A DNA stretch of 7,176 nucleotides from JANLQX01 sp031368095 (GTDB lineage: Bacteria > Actinomycetota > Acidimicrobiia > Acidimicrobiales > JANYDT01): NCBI GenBank assembly GCA_031368095.1, contig JANLQX010000399.1, positions 1 to 7,176 on the forward strand. The letters run 5' to 3'. This document shows, piece after piece, positions 1 to 5,788 of the stretch; position 1 is the first letter of the stretch, and every line of letters starts with the position of its first letter. A model generated the notes under the pieces. The model searched no databases, was not told where the DNA came from, and saw only the letters and a program-made list of their open reading frames with translations. Made by a program: the position numbers and the translations under genes.

Positions 1-545
1 TCACCTGGGTCTCGTCCCACGCCTCGACTTCCTTCGCCGCCGGCTCACGGACCACGACCTTCGGCAACGCCACCCGCGCCGCAGGCGACCGTCGAAGTAA
101 ACCGTCCTCGACGGCATCGGCCAACGCCGCCCGAAGCACCATCCGACAAATCTGCAACGAACGCTTCGAGAGCTTCCCGGCCGCTGCAGCCGAGTCGAGC
201 CAGCGGGCGACGTCGTCGCGGTCGAGCTTGTCCAGGCTGAGCTGACCGAGCCCGGCCTTGATGTGACCGGCCGCCCACTCGTATTGGAGCTTCGACTTGG
301 ACGACACGTCGGTCCGCGGACGCCACCCACCGGTCGAGCAACCATGCCAGCGTCCCCCGAGCCAAAGGGAGGTCTCCTGAAGCCGTCGCCTTCGAGGCCG
401 CGGGTCGGGCGGCGCGCTGCGACGGAAACGTCCCGATCTGGCGTGGTCGGACCTTGCCGGTCTCGGTGTCGATGCCCTCGACACGCACCGTCCACTTGTC
501 GCGCTGCTTGCGCACCGTGGGCTCGCCGGTTGGCTTCCACCCCAT
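1..545 (-). pseudogene. Tyrosine recombinase (phage/island integrase), N-terminal part, frameshifted and running off the window
   Basis: Site-specific tyrosine recombinase of an integrated element. The first ~75 codons from the ATG at 545 give an arm-type DNA-binding region (KWTVRVEGIDTETGKVRPRQIGTF, around residues 17-40) and the start of the core-binding domain (LAWLLDRWVAS). After that the homologous reading continues in another frame: SSKSKLQYEWAAGHIKAGLG, then LSLDKLDRDDVARWLDSAAAAG, then LSKRSLQICRMVLRAALADAVEDGLL, a typical SAM-like core-binding domain that stays open to the window edge. One extra base in the TCCGCGG stretch at 314-320 explains the break: removing it reads VASRTDVSSKSK. 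The catalytic R-H-R-Y domain would lie left of the window. The start is fixed by a GGAGGT ribosome site 5 bp upstream. It reads away from the 3' end of tRNA-Arg, as in tRNA-targeted elements. A sequencing error is possible. The family call is secure; whether the gene is truly broken is less so. Confidence 0.82.
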
Positions 546-550
546 CAGAC

Positions 551-557
551 ACCTCCG
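551..557 (-). promoter_or_regulatory. Ribosome binding site of the integrase
   Basis: On the minus strand the sequence GGAGGTG ends 5 bases before the ATG at 545. It selects this ATG over the in-frame ATG at 617, which would add 24 residues translated from the repeat-bearing leader and which has no such site. Confidence 0.75.
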
Positions 558-577
558 CTGACTACCGCTGAATTCCG

Positions 578-626
578 CCGATACGCATCCGATACCGGTG
601 CACGGGTTCCGATACATTCCCGATAC
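578..626. repeat. Four CCGATAC direct repeats between tRNA-Arg and integrase
   Basis: CCGATAC (GTATCGG on the minus strand) occurs at 578-584, 589-595, 609-615 and 620-626. Start-to-start steps are 11, 20 and 11 bp, so the copies lie roughly on one face of the helix. The right-hand pair extends to near-identical 11-mers (AATGTATCGGG and AATGTATCGGA on the minus strand). Their place just upstream of the integrase gene and next to the tRNA 3' end suggests integrase arm-type sites or operator sites for a regulator of the element. The function is inferred from position and spacing; the repeats themselves are plain in the sequence. Confidence 0.75.
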
Positions 627-639
627 ATTGGCTTTGGAA

Positions 640-668
640 ACGGCAGAAGCCCCCGCTTGTGCGAGGGC
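640..668 (-). terminator. Probable intrinsic terminator after tRNA-Arg
   Basis: Read leftward, GCCCTCGC-ACAA-GCGGGGGC (668 to 649) makes an 8-bp stem with one G-U pair and a 4-base loop. It is followed by TTCTGCCGTTT, a weak and interrupted U-rich tail. It lies 43 bp beyond the tRNA-Arg 3' end and would stop tRNA transcripts before the integrase. If the element is integrated here, this hairpin belongs to the element rather than to the original tRNA locus. Confidence 0.5.
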
Positions 669-711
669 CTCCGGATCGTATCACCGCTGCTCAGCGGGAT
701 GATTTGTTTTG

Positions 712-784
712 CGCGTTCGGAGGGATTCGAACCCCCAACCTTCTGATCCGTAGTCAGATGCTCTATCCGTTGAGCTACGAACGC
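712..784 (-). tRNA. tRNA-Arg (anticodon ACG)
   Basis: A full 73-base cloverleaf on the minus strand. The acceptor stem is GCGTTCG/CGAACGC, the D-arm GCTC-AACGGATA-GAGC, the anticodon stem TCTGA/TCAGA with loop CTACGGA (anticodon ACG, read as inosine-CG), and the T-loop is GTTCGAATCCC. The discriminator is G. CCA is not encoded; the next bases are CAAAAC. It reads CGU/CGC/CGA arginine codons. Its 3' end faces the integrase, making it the probable attachment site of the element to the left. Confidence 0.97.
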
Positions 785-800
785 GTGAACTGCGACACCA

Positions 801-806
801 ACCTTA
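801..806 (-). promoter_or_regulatory. Possible -10 box for tRNA-Arg
   Basis: TAAGGT on the minus strand fits the actinobacterial TANNNT -10 consensus and ends 16 bases before the mature tRNA-Arg 5' end, which would leave a short 5' leader. The nearest TTG-type -35 (TTGCCG, 827-832) is 20 bp away, longer than ideal. The two tRNAs might instead be co-transcribed from a promoter upstream of tRNA-Ser. Confidence 0.3.
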
Positions 807-844
807 CCGGAGCCAAGCATCCGCCCCGGCAAAGATTCGCGTTG

Positions 845-933
845 CGGAGAAGGAGGGATTTGAACCCTCGGACCCAGTTTCCCAGGTCAACTCATTAGCA
901 GTGAGTCCGATTCGGCCGCTCTCGCACTTCTCC
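845..933 (-). tRNA. tRNA-Ser (anticodon GCT)
   Basis: An 89-base class II tRNA on the minus strand. The acceptor stem is GGAGAAG/CTTCTCC, the anticodon stem ACTCA/TGAGT with loop CTGCTAA (anticodon GCT, reading AGC/AGU), followed by a long variable arm as expected for serine and a T-loop GTTCAAATCCC. The discriminator is G and CCA is not encoded. It lies 60 bp upstream of tRNA-Arg in the same orientation, so joint transcription is possible. Confidence 0.97.
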
Positions 934-1183
934 GTGCCGACCGAAGCCGACGTTGGACAGTTTGACACACCCGCCACGGGGCGGAGGAGCCGATTCGGAC
1001 GCAGCCGGCGCAACGTTCTTGGGTCGGCACAGCGTGCTGGGTCGGCACAGTCGCACCCACGGGACCCCCCACGGGACTCAGCTGACCCAACAAGCTCAGC
1101 TGACCCAGAACACCAGCTGGCCCAGAACGCCAGGCGACCCGACAAACCCAGCCGGACCCGAAAGCCGGCCCCGGAAGGCCCGG
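934..1183. other. Non-coding stretch between tRNA-Ser and the phosphotransferase gene
   Basis: No reading frame here resembles a protein on either strand. A small GC hairpin (CCGCC-ACGG-GGCGG, 971-984) has no U tail on either strand. Most of the rest is the decaying short-repeat array described separately. The tRNA-Ser promoter must lie in the part next to 933, but no clear -10/-35 pair was found. No clear terminator for the phosphotransferase gene was seen either. Confidence 0.6.
1019..1160. repeat. Decaying 17-18 bp repeat array with inverted copies
   Basis: A ten-base unit appears as TTGGGTCGGC (1019-1028) and CTGGGTCGGC (1037-1046), 18 bp apart. Its reverse complement follows as GCTGACCCAA (1081-1090), GCTGACCCAG (1099-1108) and GCTGGCCCAG (1116-1125), with weaker copies near 1134 and 1151. 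The steps in the second block are 18, 17, 18 and 17. The centre holds CCCACGGGAC twice (1056-1065 and 1068-1077). The arrangement could be a set of protein-binding sites or a slipped, decaying repeat. Its role is unknown. Confidence 0.65.
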
Positions 1184-2200
1184 TCAGCCCTCCAGTAACG
1201 CCAGGGCGTGGACGGCGAGGGCGTCGACGCGCCCGGCCATGCCGTCGGTCTCCACGCCGGTGTTGTCACCCATGACGCCGGCCAGGTAGCGGGCGAGGAC
1301 TCCCTCGGCGATACAGGCCAGGCGCCAACAGGCAAACGCCTCGTACCACGCGATATCCCCGACCGATCGCCCAGTGACCGACGCATACCGGGCCACGAAC
1401 TCGGCCCGGGTGAAGAAGCCGGGATGGCCGCTCGGATCGTTCTCCCGTCGGAACGGCTCACCAGGATCGGTCCAGTACGACACCACGTAACCAACGTCGG
1501 CCAACACATCGCCGAGCGTGCACAGCTCCCAATCGAGGACCCCCGTCAACAGCCCCGACGACGGATCGACGAGCACGTTGCCGAAGCGGTAGTCGCCGTG
1601 GACGATACCGGTGTAGATCTGTTCCGGCTGGCGCAAGGCCAACAAGGCCCGAAGCGACTCCATCGCCGGAAGTTCACGCGTCTTCGACGCGTCCCACTGG
1701 GCCGACCACCGCTTCAGCTGACGTTCCACGTAGCCGGTCCGCTTGGCCAGGTCACCGAGCCCGACCGCGTCGATGTCCACGGCATGCAACGAGGCCAACG
1801 TGTCGGCCAACGAGATCGACGCCGCTCGACGCGCCTCCACGGAAAGCGAAGCGCCACGGTCGGGTGAGTCGAGCACGACACCGTCGACGAAACCCATCAC
1901 ATAGAACGGCGCATCGTTCACCGAAACATCTGTGCACATACCAAGCGCAGGAGCAACCGGAACACCCGCCTGGGCCACGGCCGAGATAAGCCGATGCTCG
2001 CGGCCCATGTCGTGTGCCGTCGCCAACACGTTGCCGAGGGGCGGACGCCGCAGCACAAACACGGTGCCGTCGGCGCCCGTGACCTTGAACGTGAGGTTGG
2101 AACGACCACCCGCAATAAGGTCGAAGGTGAACGGCCCAAGCGCCCCGTCGACATTGGCTTCAAGCCACGCCGTGACAGGACCGACGTCGATTCCTCGCAA
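1184..2200 (-). CDS. Phosphotransferase family protein (APH fold, ACAD10/11-like)
   Basis: A 338-residue kinase-like phosphotransferase of the aminoglycoside-phosphotransferase fold, of the group related to the kinase domain of ACAD10/ACAD11. In mammals that domain phosphorylates 4-hydroxyacyl-CoAs; the bacterial relatives are mostly unassigned and are not antibiotic-resistance enzymes. Visible motifs are the nucleotide loop GGRSNLTF (31-38), VLRRPP (49-54), Glu68 in REHRLI, the catalytic loop HGDYRFGN (201-208) and the metal-binding DWELCTLGD (223-231). The length is normal for a stand-alone protein and all key residues are present. The chosen start is TTG, 11 bp after the stop of the SDR gene, which suggests translational coupling. 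No better in-frame start or clear ribosome site is visible, so the first residues are uncertain. Cytoplasmic. The neighbouring SDR and thioesterase favour an acyl-CoA role, which is inference. Confidence 0.9.
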   Translation of the reverse strand: MRGIDVGPVTAWLEANVDGALGPFTFDLIAGGRSNLTFKVTGADGTVFVLRRPPLGNVLATAHDMGREHRLISAVAQAGVPVAPALGMCTDVSVNDAPFYVMGFVDGVVLDSPDRGASLSVEARRAASISLADTLASLHAVDIDAVGLGDLAKRTGYVERQLKRWSAQWDASKTRELPAMESLRALLALRQPEQIYTGIVHGDYRFGNVLVDPSSGLLTGVLDWELCTLGDVLADVGYVVSYWTDPGEPFRRENDPSGHPGFFTRAEFVARYASVTGRSVGDIAWYEAFACWRLACIAEGVLARYLAGVMGDNTGVETDGMAGRVDALAVHALALLEG

Positions 2201-2211
2201 GTGAAGCGCGC

Positions 2212-2991
2212 TTACTTGGACTTCGGTGGCATACGAATGCCACCGTCGACGCGAATGGTCTCGGCGTTCATATACGAGTTCGAGATGAGTTCGCCCACCA
2301 TCGAACCGAGCTCGCTGGCGTGGCCGAGGCGTGACGGGAACAGCACGTCCTTGCCGAGCGCAGCCTTGAAGGCATCCGACGCCTCACCGGTGCCGTAGAT
2401 GGGCGTGTCGATGAGCCCCGGGGCGATGCAGTTGCACCGAATCCCCGACGCCGAAAGATCACGAGCGACGACCAGCGTGAGAGCCACTACGCCACCCTTC
2501 GACGATGCGTAGGCCGCCTGGCCGATCTGTCCGTCGAACGCCGCGACCGATGCGATGTTCACGATGGCGCCACGGCCTCCGTCAGCATCAGGTTCGTTGG
2601 AGTTCATCGCCGAGGCGGCCAGGCGGATGCAGTTGAACGTACCGATGAGGTTGATCTCGATGACTTTGCGGTACACGTCGAGGTCGTGCGGCGAACCGTC
2701 ACGACCGATCGTGCGTGACGCCCAGCCGATACCAGCGGCATTCACGAGCGCACGCAGCGAGCCCATCTCCACGGCCGTAGCGACAGCAGCGGCGACCTGA
2801 TCGGTGTTGGCCACGTCGCACGGCACGAACGCCCCGCCGATCTCCTTGGCCAGCGCCTCGCCCTTCTCCGACTGACGGTCGAGGTCAGCGACCACGACCT
2901 TCATACCGCGCGCGGCCAAGATCCGGGCCGACGCCTCGCCGATACCCGACGCGCCACCGGTGACAATTGCAGAAAATCCGTTGAGTTCCAT
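2212..2991 (-). CDS. SDR-family dehydrogenase, 3-hydroxyacyl-CoA dehydrogenase type 2 (HSD10)-like
   Basis: A 259-residue classical short-chain dehydrogenase. It has the cofactor loop TGGASGIG (11-18), Asp36 at the end of strand 2 (favours NAD over NADP), NAAG (84-87), Asn114, and the catalytic Ser148, Tyr161 and Lys165 in YASSK. The stretches NIASVAAFDGQIGQAAYASSKGG and IAPGLIDTP closely follow HSD17B10 / 3-hydroxy-2-methylbutyryl-CoA dehydrogenase proteins. The likely reaction is NAD-dependent oxidation of a 3-hydroxyacyl-CoA (fatty acid or isoleucine breakdown), though SDR substrates are hard to predict. The ATG has no ribosome site; a TANNNT box lies 9 bases upstream and is enclosed by a perfect inverted repeat that reaches the start codon, suggesting leaderless, repressible expression. 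The phosphotransferase gene follows after 11 bp. The C-terminus MPPKSK is unusually basic. The family call is certain and the substrate tentative. Confidence 0.93.
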   Translation of the reverse strand: MELNGFSAIVTGGASGIGEASARILAARGMKVVVADLDRQSEKGEALAKEIGGAFVPCDVANTDQVAAAVATAVEMGSLRALVNAAGIGWASRTIGRDGSPHDLDVYRKVIEINLIGTFNCIRLAASAMNSNEPDADGGRGAIVNIASVAAFDGQIGQAAYASSKGGVVALTLVVARDLSASGIRCNCIAPGLIDTPIYGTGEASDAFKAALGKDVLFPSRLGHASELGSMVGELISNSYMNAETIRVDGGIRMPPKSK

Positions 2992-3016
2992 GAGGCGTCA
3001 ACGTTAGGACGCCTCA
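2991..3016. promoter_or_regulatory. Candidate operator: perfect 9-bp inverted repeat over the SDR promoter and start
   Basis: TGAGGCGTC (2991-2999) and GACGCCTCA (3008-3016) are exact reverse complements separated by 8 bases. The spacer carries the -10-like TAACGT, and the inner arm runs to the first base of the ATG. No U tract follows on either side, so a terminator is unlikely. The size and placement suit a dimeric repressor such as a TetR-type protein. The regulator is not in this window. Confidence 0.6.
3001..3006 (-). promoter_or_regulatory. -10 box of a probable leaderless promoter for the SDR gene
   Basis: TAACGT on the minus strand matches TANNNT and ends 9 bases before the ATG. A TTGGGA (-35-like) lies 19 bp upstream. 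With no ribosome site before the gene, transcription starting at or within a few bases of the ATG is the simplest reading. Confidence 0.45.
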
Positions 3017-3037
3017 GAGCCCCAGTCCCAACCGACG

Positions 3038-3871
3038 TTACAGAGCCACCTTGGCTGTCCACCGGCCTTCATCTCGACGGAGCTTCACCGAGAGCCCGAT
3101 CGCGGCACTCACGTTGTCGTCGGTCAGCGCGTCGTCGATCGGCCCCGACGCCACCACCCGACCCTCGCGGAGTAGCAACGCGTGGGTAAACCCCGGCGCG
3201 ATCTCTTCAACGTGATGGGTAACGAGCACCATGCCTTCGACCCCATCGGTGCCGTCGGCGAGCGCGACGGCCGAGAGACGAGCGATCAGTCGTTCACGAT
3301 TGCCGAGATCGAGACCCGCGGCTGGCTCGTCGAGCACCAGCAGGCGGGGCGGACGCATCAGCGACCGAGCGAGCATGACCTGCTGGCGCTCCCCGTCGGA
3401 CAACAGGCCGAACTCACGCGACGCGACGTAGCCGTAGCCGGCCACCTCCAGCAGATGCACAGCGCGCATACGGTCACCTTCGGAGTACTCGTGCCACCAC
3501 GGCTCGAGGGCACCGTGCAGCGCCGTCATGACCACGTCGGCCGCCGGAAGTTGCGGACGCATTTGCTTGGCCAACGCCGCGCTTACGAAGCCGATCTGGG
3601 TGCGGTGTTTGCGCCAATCGACGCCCGACCCGAGGCGAGCACCCAACAACGAATACTCACCGCGCGACGGATGGAGATACCCGGTGAGGAGTTGCACCAT
3701 CGTCGACTTGCCGCAGCCGTTGGGGCCGATGATCACCCACCGCTCCCCCGACGACACAGCGAAGTCGACATCGCTGAGCACATCAGTCACCCCGTCATAG
3801 GACACCGACACGCGCTCGAACCGGGCCAAGTCACCAACCATGAGCCGACCACTGTAGGAGTGGTCCATCAC
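3038..3871 (-). CDS. ABC transporter ATP-binding protein, orphan ModF/YlmA-like
   Basis: A 277-residue soluble ABC ATPase. It has Walker A GPNGCGKST (49-57), signature LSDGERQQ (157-164, in place of LSGGQ), Walker B LLVLDEPA (177-184), D-loop GLD (186-188) and the H-loop His219 in VTHHVEEIAPGFTH. The HVEEI-PGFTH run and the LSDGERQ form are typical of the YlmA/ModF branch related to iron-siderophore and molybdate ATPases. At the Q-loop position the sequence reads IGFVSAAL, so the usual Gln is absent. No permease or binding protein is adjacent, so its partner is elsewhere or it acts outside transport. The start is either GTG at 3871 or ATG at 3868; GGAGG stands 8 or 11 bases upstream respectively. 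Residue 11 (Met, MVGDLARFERV) is a further possible start. It diverges from the thioesterase and lies 46 bp before the SDR gene. Confidence 0.92.
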   Translation of the reverse strand: MMDHSYSGRLMVGDLARFERVSVSYDGVTDVLSDVDFAVSSGERWVIIGPNGCGKSTMVQLLTGYLHPSRGEYSLLGARLGSGVDWRKHRTQIGFVSAALAKQMRPQLPAADVVMTALHGALEPWWHEYSEGDRMRAVHLLEVAGYGYVASREFGLLSDGERQQVMLARSLMRPPRLLVLDEPAAGLDLGNRERLIARLSAVALADGTDGVEGMVLVTHHVEEIAPGFTHALLLREGRVVASGPIDDALTDDNVSAAIGLSVKLRRDEGRWTAKVAL

Positions 3872-3879
3872 CGCGCACG

Positions 3880-3884
3880 CCTCC
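3880..3884 (-). promoter_or_regulatory. Ribosome binding site of the ABC ATPase
   Basis: GGAGG on the minus strand, 8 bases before the GTG at 3871 and 11 before the ATG at 3868. It shares its bases with the thioesterase promoter region on the other strand, since only 28 bp separate the two starts. Confidence 0.7.
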
Positions 3885-3890
3885 TAGGGT
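3885..3890 (+). promoter_or_regulatory. -10 box of a probable leaderless promoter for the thioesterase gene
   Basis: TAGGGT matches TANNNT and ends 9 bases before the ATG at 3900. There is no ribosome site between them. The -35 region would fall inside the first codons of the divergent ABC gene; only a poor match (TGGTCC, 3861-3866, 18-bp spacer) is seen. Confidence 0.42.
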
Positions 3891-3899
3891 CAGTGCCGA

Positions 3900-4739
3900 A
3901 TGTCTGACCAGTTCTCCTTTGATACCGACACAGTCATGCAGACTCCCGCCGACGGCCCGGGGCCCGGATGCTGGACCGGCATCATGAGCAATCGTTGGGA
4001 CATCGGCGACAAACCCAACGGTGGGTACATGCTGGCCCTCGCCGTGCGGGCCATGACGGGCGTGACCGGAACTACGGCCGCCGAGCACATCGATCCGTTC
4101 TCGGTGACCGCCCACTACCTCCGGCCCGGCGAACCCGGCGAGGTGAGCGTCGACGTGGACCTGGTCCGCACCGGTCGAACCCTCTCCACCGCAACGGCCA
4201 CTATGACGCAGGCGGGTAGGGAGAAGCTGCGGGTCGTCGGAACCTTCGGGCGACTCGACCGAGCAAGCGGGCCCACCGTGATTGGCGCCGAGATGCCCGA
4301 ACTGCCCAGCCCCGAAGAGTGCCTCTCGCGGCGAGGCGGCGTTCAAGCCCACTACGTGCCATCGCGCTTCAGTGACGCCGTCGACGTTGCCCTGCATCCC
4401 GACACCGGTTGGGTGCGCGGCGTGCCGAGCGGCAAAGCGGAGTTGACCGGCTGGGTGCGTTTCACCGATGGTCGCCCGGCCGACGTGCTGTCGATGGCAC
4501 TGTTCGCCGACGCCTTCCCGCCCACGGTCTTCGAGGTGCTGCCCAGCGCGCAGTGGGTCCCGACCATCGAACTCACGGTTCATTTCCGCGGTGTTCCCGC
4601 TGCCGGTTGGCTCCGGGCGAGGTTTGTCAGTCGCTACCTCATCAACGGATTCTTCGAAGAAGACGGCGAGATCTGGGACTCGACCGGTCGGCTGGTGGCC
4701 CAGTCGCGCCAACTGGCGATGGTTCTTCCGGCGGGCTAG
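3900..4739 (+). CDS. Thioesterase family protein (TesB-like two-hotdog fold)
   Basis: A 279-residue acyl-CoA thioesterase-like protein of the TesB / 4HBT_3 type, with two hotdog domains in one chain. The N-terminal hotdog includes WDIGDKPNGGYMLALAVRAM (33-52), with the helix-start NGGY typical of the family, and DPFSVTAHYLRPGEPGEVSVDVDLVRTGRTLSTA. The C-terminal hotdog includes TIELTVHFRG and ends with IWDSTGRLVAQSRQLAMV (258-275), the family's usual closing motif. It would hydrolyse acyl-CoA to free acid and CoA in the cytoplasm; chain length cannot be told. No signal peptide is seen. ATG is preceded by a TANNNT box at 9 bases and no ribosome site. Its stop interlocks with that of the convergent DUF1611 gene. 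The long open frame antisense to it is a shadow. Confidence 0.9.
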   Translation: MSDQFSFDTDTVMQTPADGPGPGCWTGIMSNRWDIGDKPNGGYMLALAVRAMTGVTGTTAAEHIDPFSVTAHYLRPGEPGEVSVDVDLVRTGRTLSTATATMTQAGREKLRVVGTFGRLDRASGPTVIGAEMPELPSPEECLSRRGGVQAHYVPSRFSDAVDVALHPDTGWVRGVPSGKAELTGWVRFTDGRPADVLSMALFADAFPPTVFEVLPSAQWVPTIELTVHFRGVPAAGWLRARFVSRYLINGFFEEDGEIWDSTGRLVAQSRQLAMVLPAG

Positions 4740-5788
4740 CTCGAGGCAAGCACTGCGTTAAGCAGTTGCGCCGCGCCGTGACGGACCACGTCGACGCACA
4801 CGAGGCCGGTCTCGGCGGTGACCTCGGCGCAGGCAGCATCGACCTCGGCCAACGACGCCAGCCGGGCGCCGTTCAACGCGATGCCTCGCACCTTGGCCGG
4901 CGGATACCCCAGGCCGGCAGATGCAACCGTTTCGTAAAGCGAAACGACCTCACGGAGCGGCGGCAACGCAAACGCATCGAGGCCATTTTCCAAGTGGGTC
5001 TGCCCGGCGCGGTGCACGAGGATCAGGTCGGTCGGCATCGAACCCCGCATCAGCGCGATCCACGCCGTCGATCCCGGATGAAGCGCCGAACCCTGCCCTT
5101 CGATATGCAAGATGTCGTGCGTTGGACCGTGCACGAGGCACTGCGCTTCGACGGAACCCGACGCAAAGTCGACCCGCACGGCGTCGAGCGGCACCCCATC
5201 GCCGGTGATGCAGATCCCGATCTGGCCGGTGGCGATCATGCGTGAGCGAAGACCACGAGAGCGAGCCTCCCGGTCCATTTCTAGCGAGGCGGTCATCTTG
5301 CCGATCGCCATGTCGGTGCCGACGGTGAGCACGCGACGACACTCCAGTTCCGCCGCTCTTCCTCGCCCACTTCCCAGTCCGGCCGGTTCCTGGCGAATGT
5401 CCCAGATCCACGCGTCGGGTCGCAGAGCGGCGGCAAACTCGCGGTCATCTGCATACCGGCCGTGCAGACCGTTGACCAGCGACATGCCACGAACAAGTGC
5501 ACTGATGATCTCTTCGCGGTAGCCGGCCGGAAGGATGCCGCCACTGGTCGCCACCGCCACCACAAGCACATCCGCACCAAGAGCGCGCGCCGCCGCCGCG
5601 TTCGCCACGATCGGCGCCGGCGAGGGAATTCCGGTGATCTTCTCGAGCGACTCACCGACATGCGAAGCATCGATCACGCAGGCAATTTCGGCCTGGCTGT
5701 AGCGGAGTAGGCCAAACCCCATCTTACCGTGACGGTCGCGCAGATGGCCATGCATCAACAGCGCCAGGCGTGACGACGGGGCGATCAC
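4736..5788 (-). CDS. DUF1611 P-loop protein, DgcN-like (putative D-glutamate N-acetyltransferase)
   Basis: A 350-residue DUF1611 protein: an N-terminal Rossmann-like domain (about 1-140) and a C-terminal P-loop domain. Visible motifs are GTDMAIGKMT (157-166, P-loop), ATGQIGICITGDGVPLDAV (186-204), DFASGSVE (207-214) and IEGQGS (229-234), all family hallmarks. The characterised relative DgcN acetylates D-glutamate using acetyl-CoA, and its partner DgcA racemises N-acetyl-D-Glu to N-acetyl-L-Glu. The N-terminal domain here (RHGKMGFGLLRYS, ACVIDASHVGESL) looks more like other DUF1611 branches than like proteobacterial DgcN, so the same reaction is not assured. The GTG start overlaps the upstream epimerase stop as GTGA and has GGGAGGG 6 bases before it, so translation is coupled. 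The stop codon shares a CTAG with the convergent thioesterase. The family call is near certain; the DgcN function is moderate. Confidence 0.92.
   Translation of the reverse strand: MIAPSSRLALLMHGHLRDRHGKMGFGLLRYSQAEIACVIDASHVGESLEKITGIPSPAPIVANAAAARALGADVLVVAVATSGGILPAGYREEIISALVRGMSLVNGLHGRYADDREFAAALRPDAWIWDIRQEPAGLGSGRGRAAELECRRVLTVGTDMAIGKMTASLEMDREARSRGLRSRMIATGQIGICITGDGVPLDAVRVDFASGSVEAQCLVHGPTHDILHIEGQGSALHPGSTAWIALMRGSMPTDLILVHRAGQTHLENGLDAFALPPLREVVSLYETVASAGLGYPPAKVRGIALNGARLASLAEVDAACAEVTAETGLVCVDVVRHGAAQLLNAVLASS

Noticed and set aside
545..832. Minus-strand open frame through tRNA-Arg (including a VAQRIEHLTTDQKVGGSNPSER run)
   Set aside because: This is the well-known false translation of a tRNA gene, often seen as spurious hypothetical proteins.
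971..984. GC hairpin CCGCC-ACGG-GGCGG between tRNA-Ser and the repeat array
   Set aside because: The stem is only 5 bp and there is no U tract on either strand, so it is not supported as a terminator.
1019..1160. CRISPR array
   Set aside because: The units are ~10 bp with a 17-18 bp step, degenerate and in both orientations. CRISPR repeats are longer and uniform with unique spacers, and no cas gene is nearby.
1208..1867. 219-codon open frame on the plus strand opposite the phosphotransferase
   Set aside because: It is the antisense shadow of a gene with intact HGDYRFGN and DWE motifs.
1184..2200. Aminoglycoside resistance gene
   Set aside because: The APH fold is shared, but the VLRRPP and HGDYRFGN context is that of ACAD10/11-like acyl-metabolism kinases, not of resistance enzymes.
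2378..2386. Extra GACGCCTCA half-site inside the SDR gene
   Set aside because: A single arm without a partner, explained by ordinary codons (Gly-Glu-Ala-Ser); no evidence of a second operator.
3831..4712. 293-codon open frame on the minus strand opposite the thioesterase
   Set aside because: It has no recognisable domain, a His/Gly/Arg-rich composition typical of antisense frames in GC-rich DNA, and it overlaps the ABC gene start. The thioesterase on the plus strand has clear family motifs.
4409..5245. 278-codon plus-strand frame bridging the thioesterase and DUF1611 genes
   Set aside because: It crosses two real genes in wrong frames and has a low-complexity Arg-rich composition.
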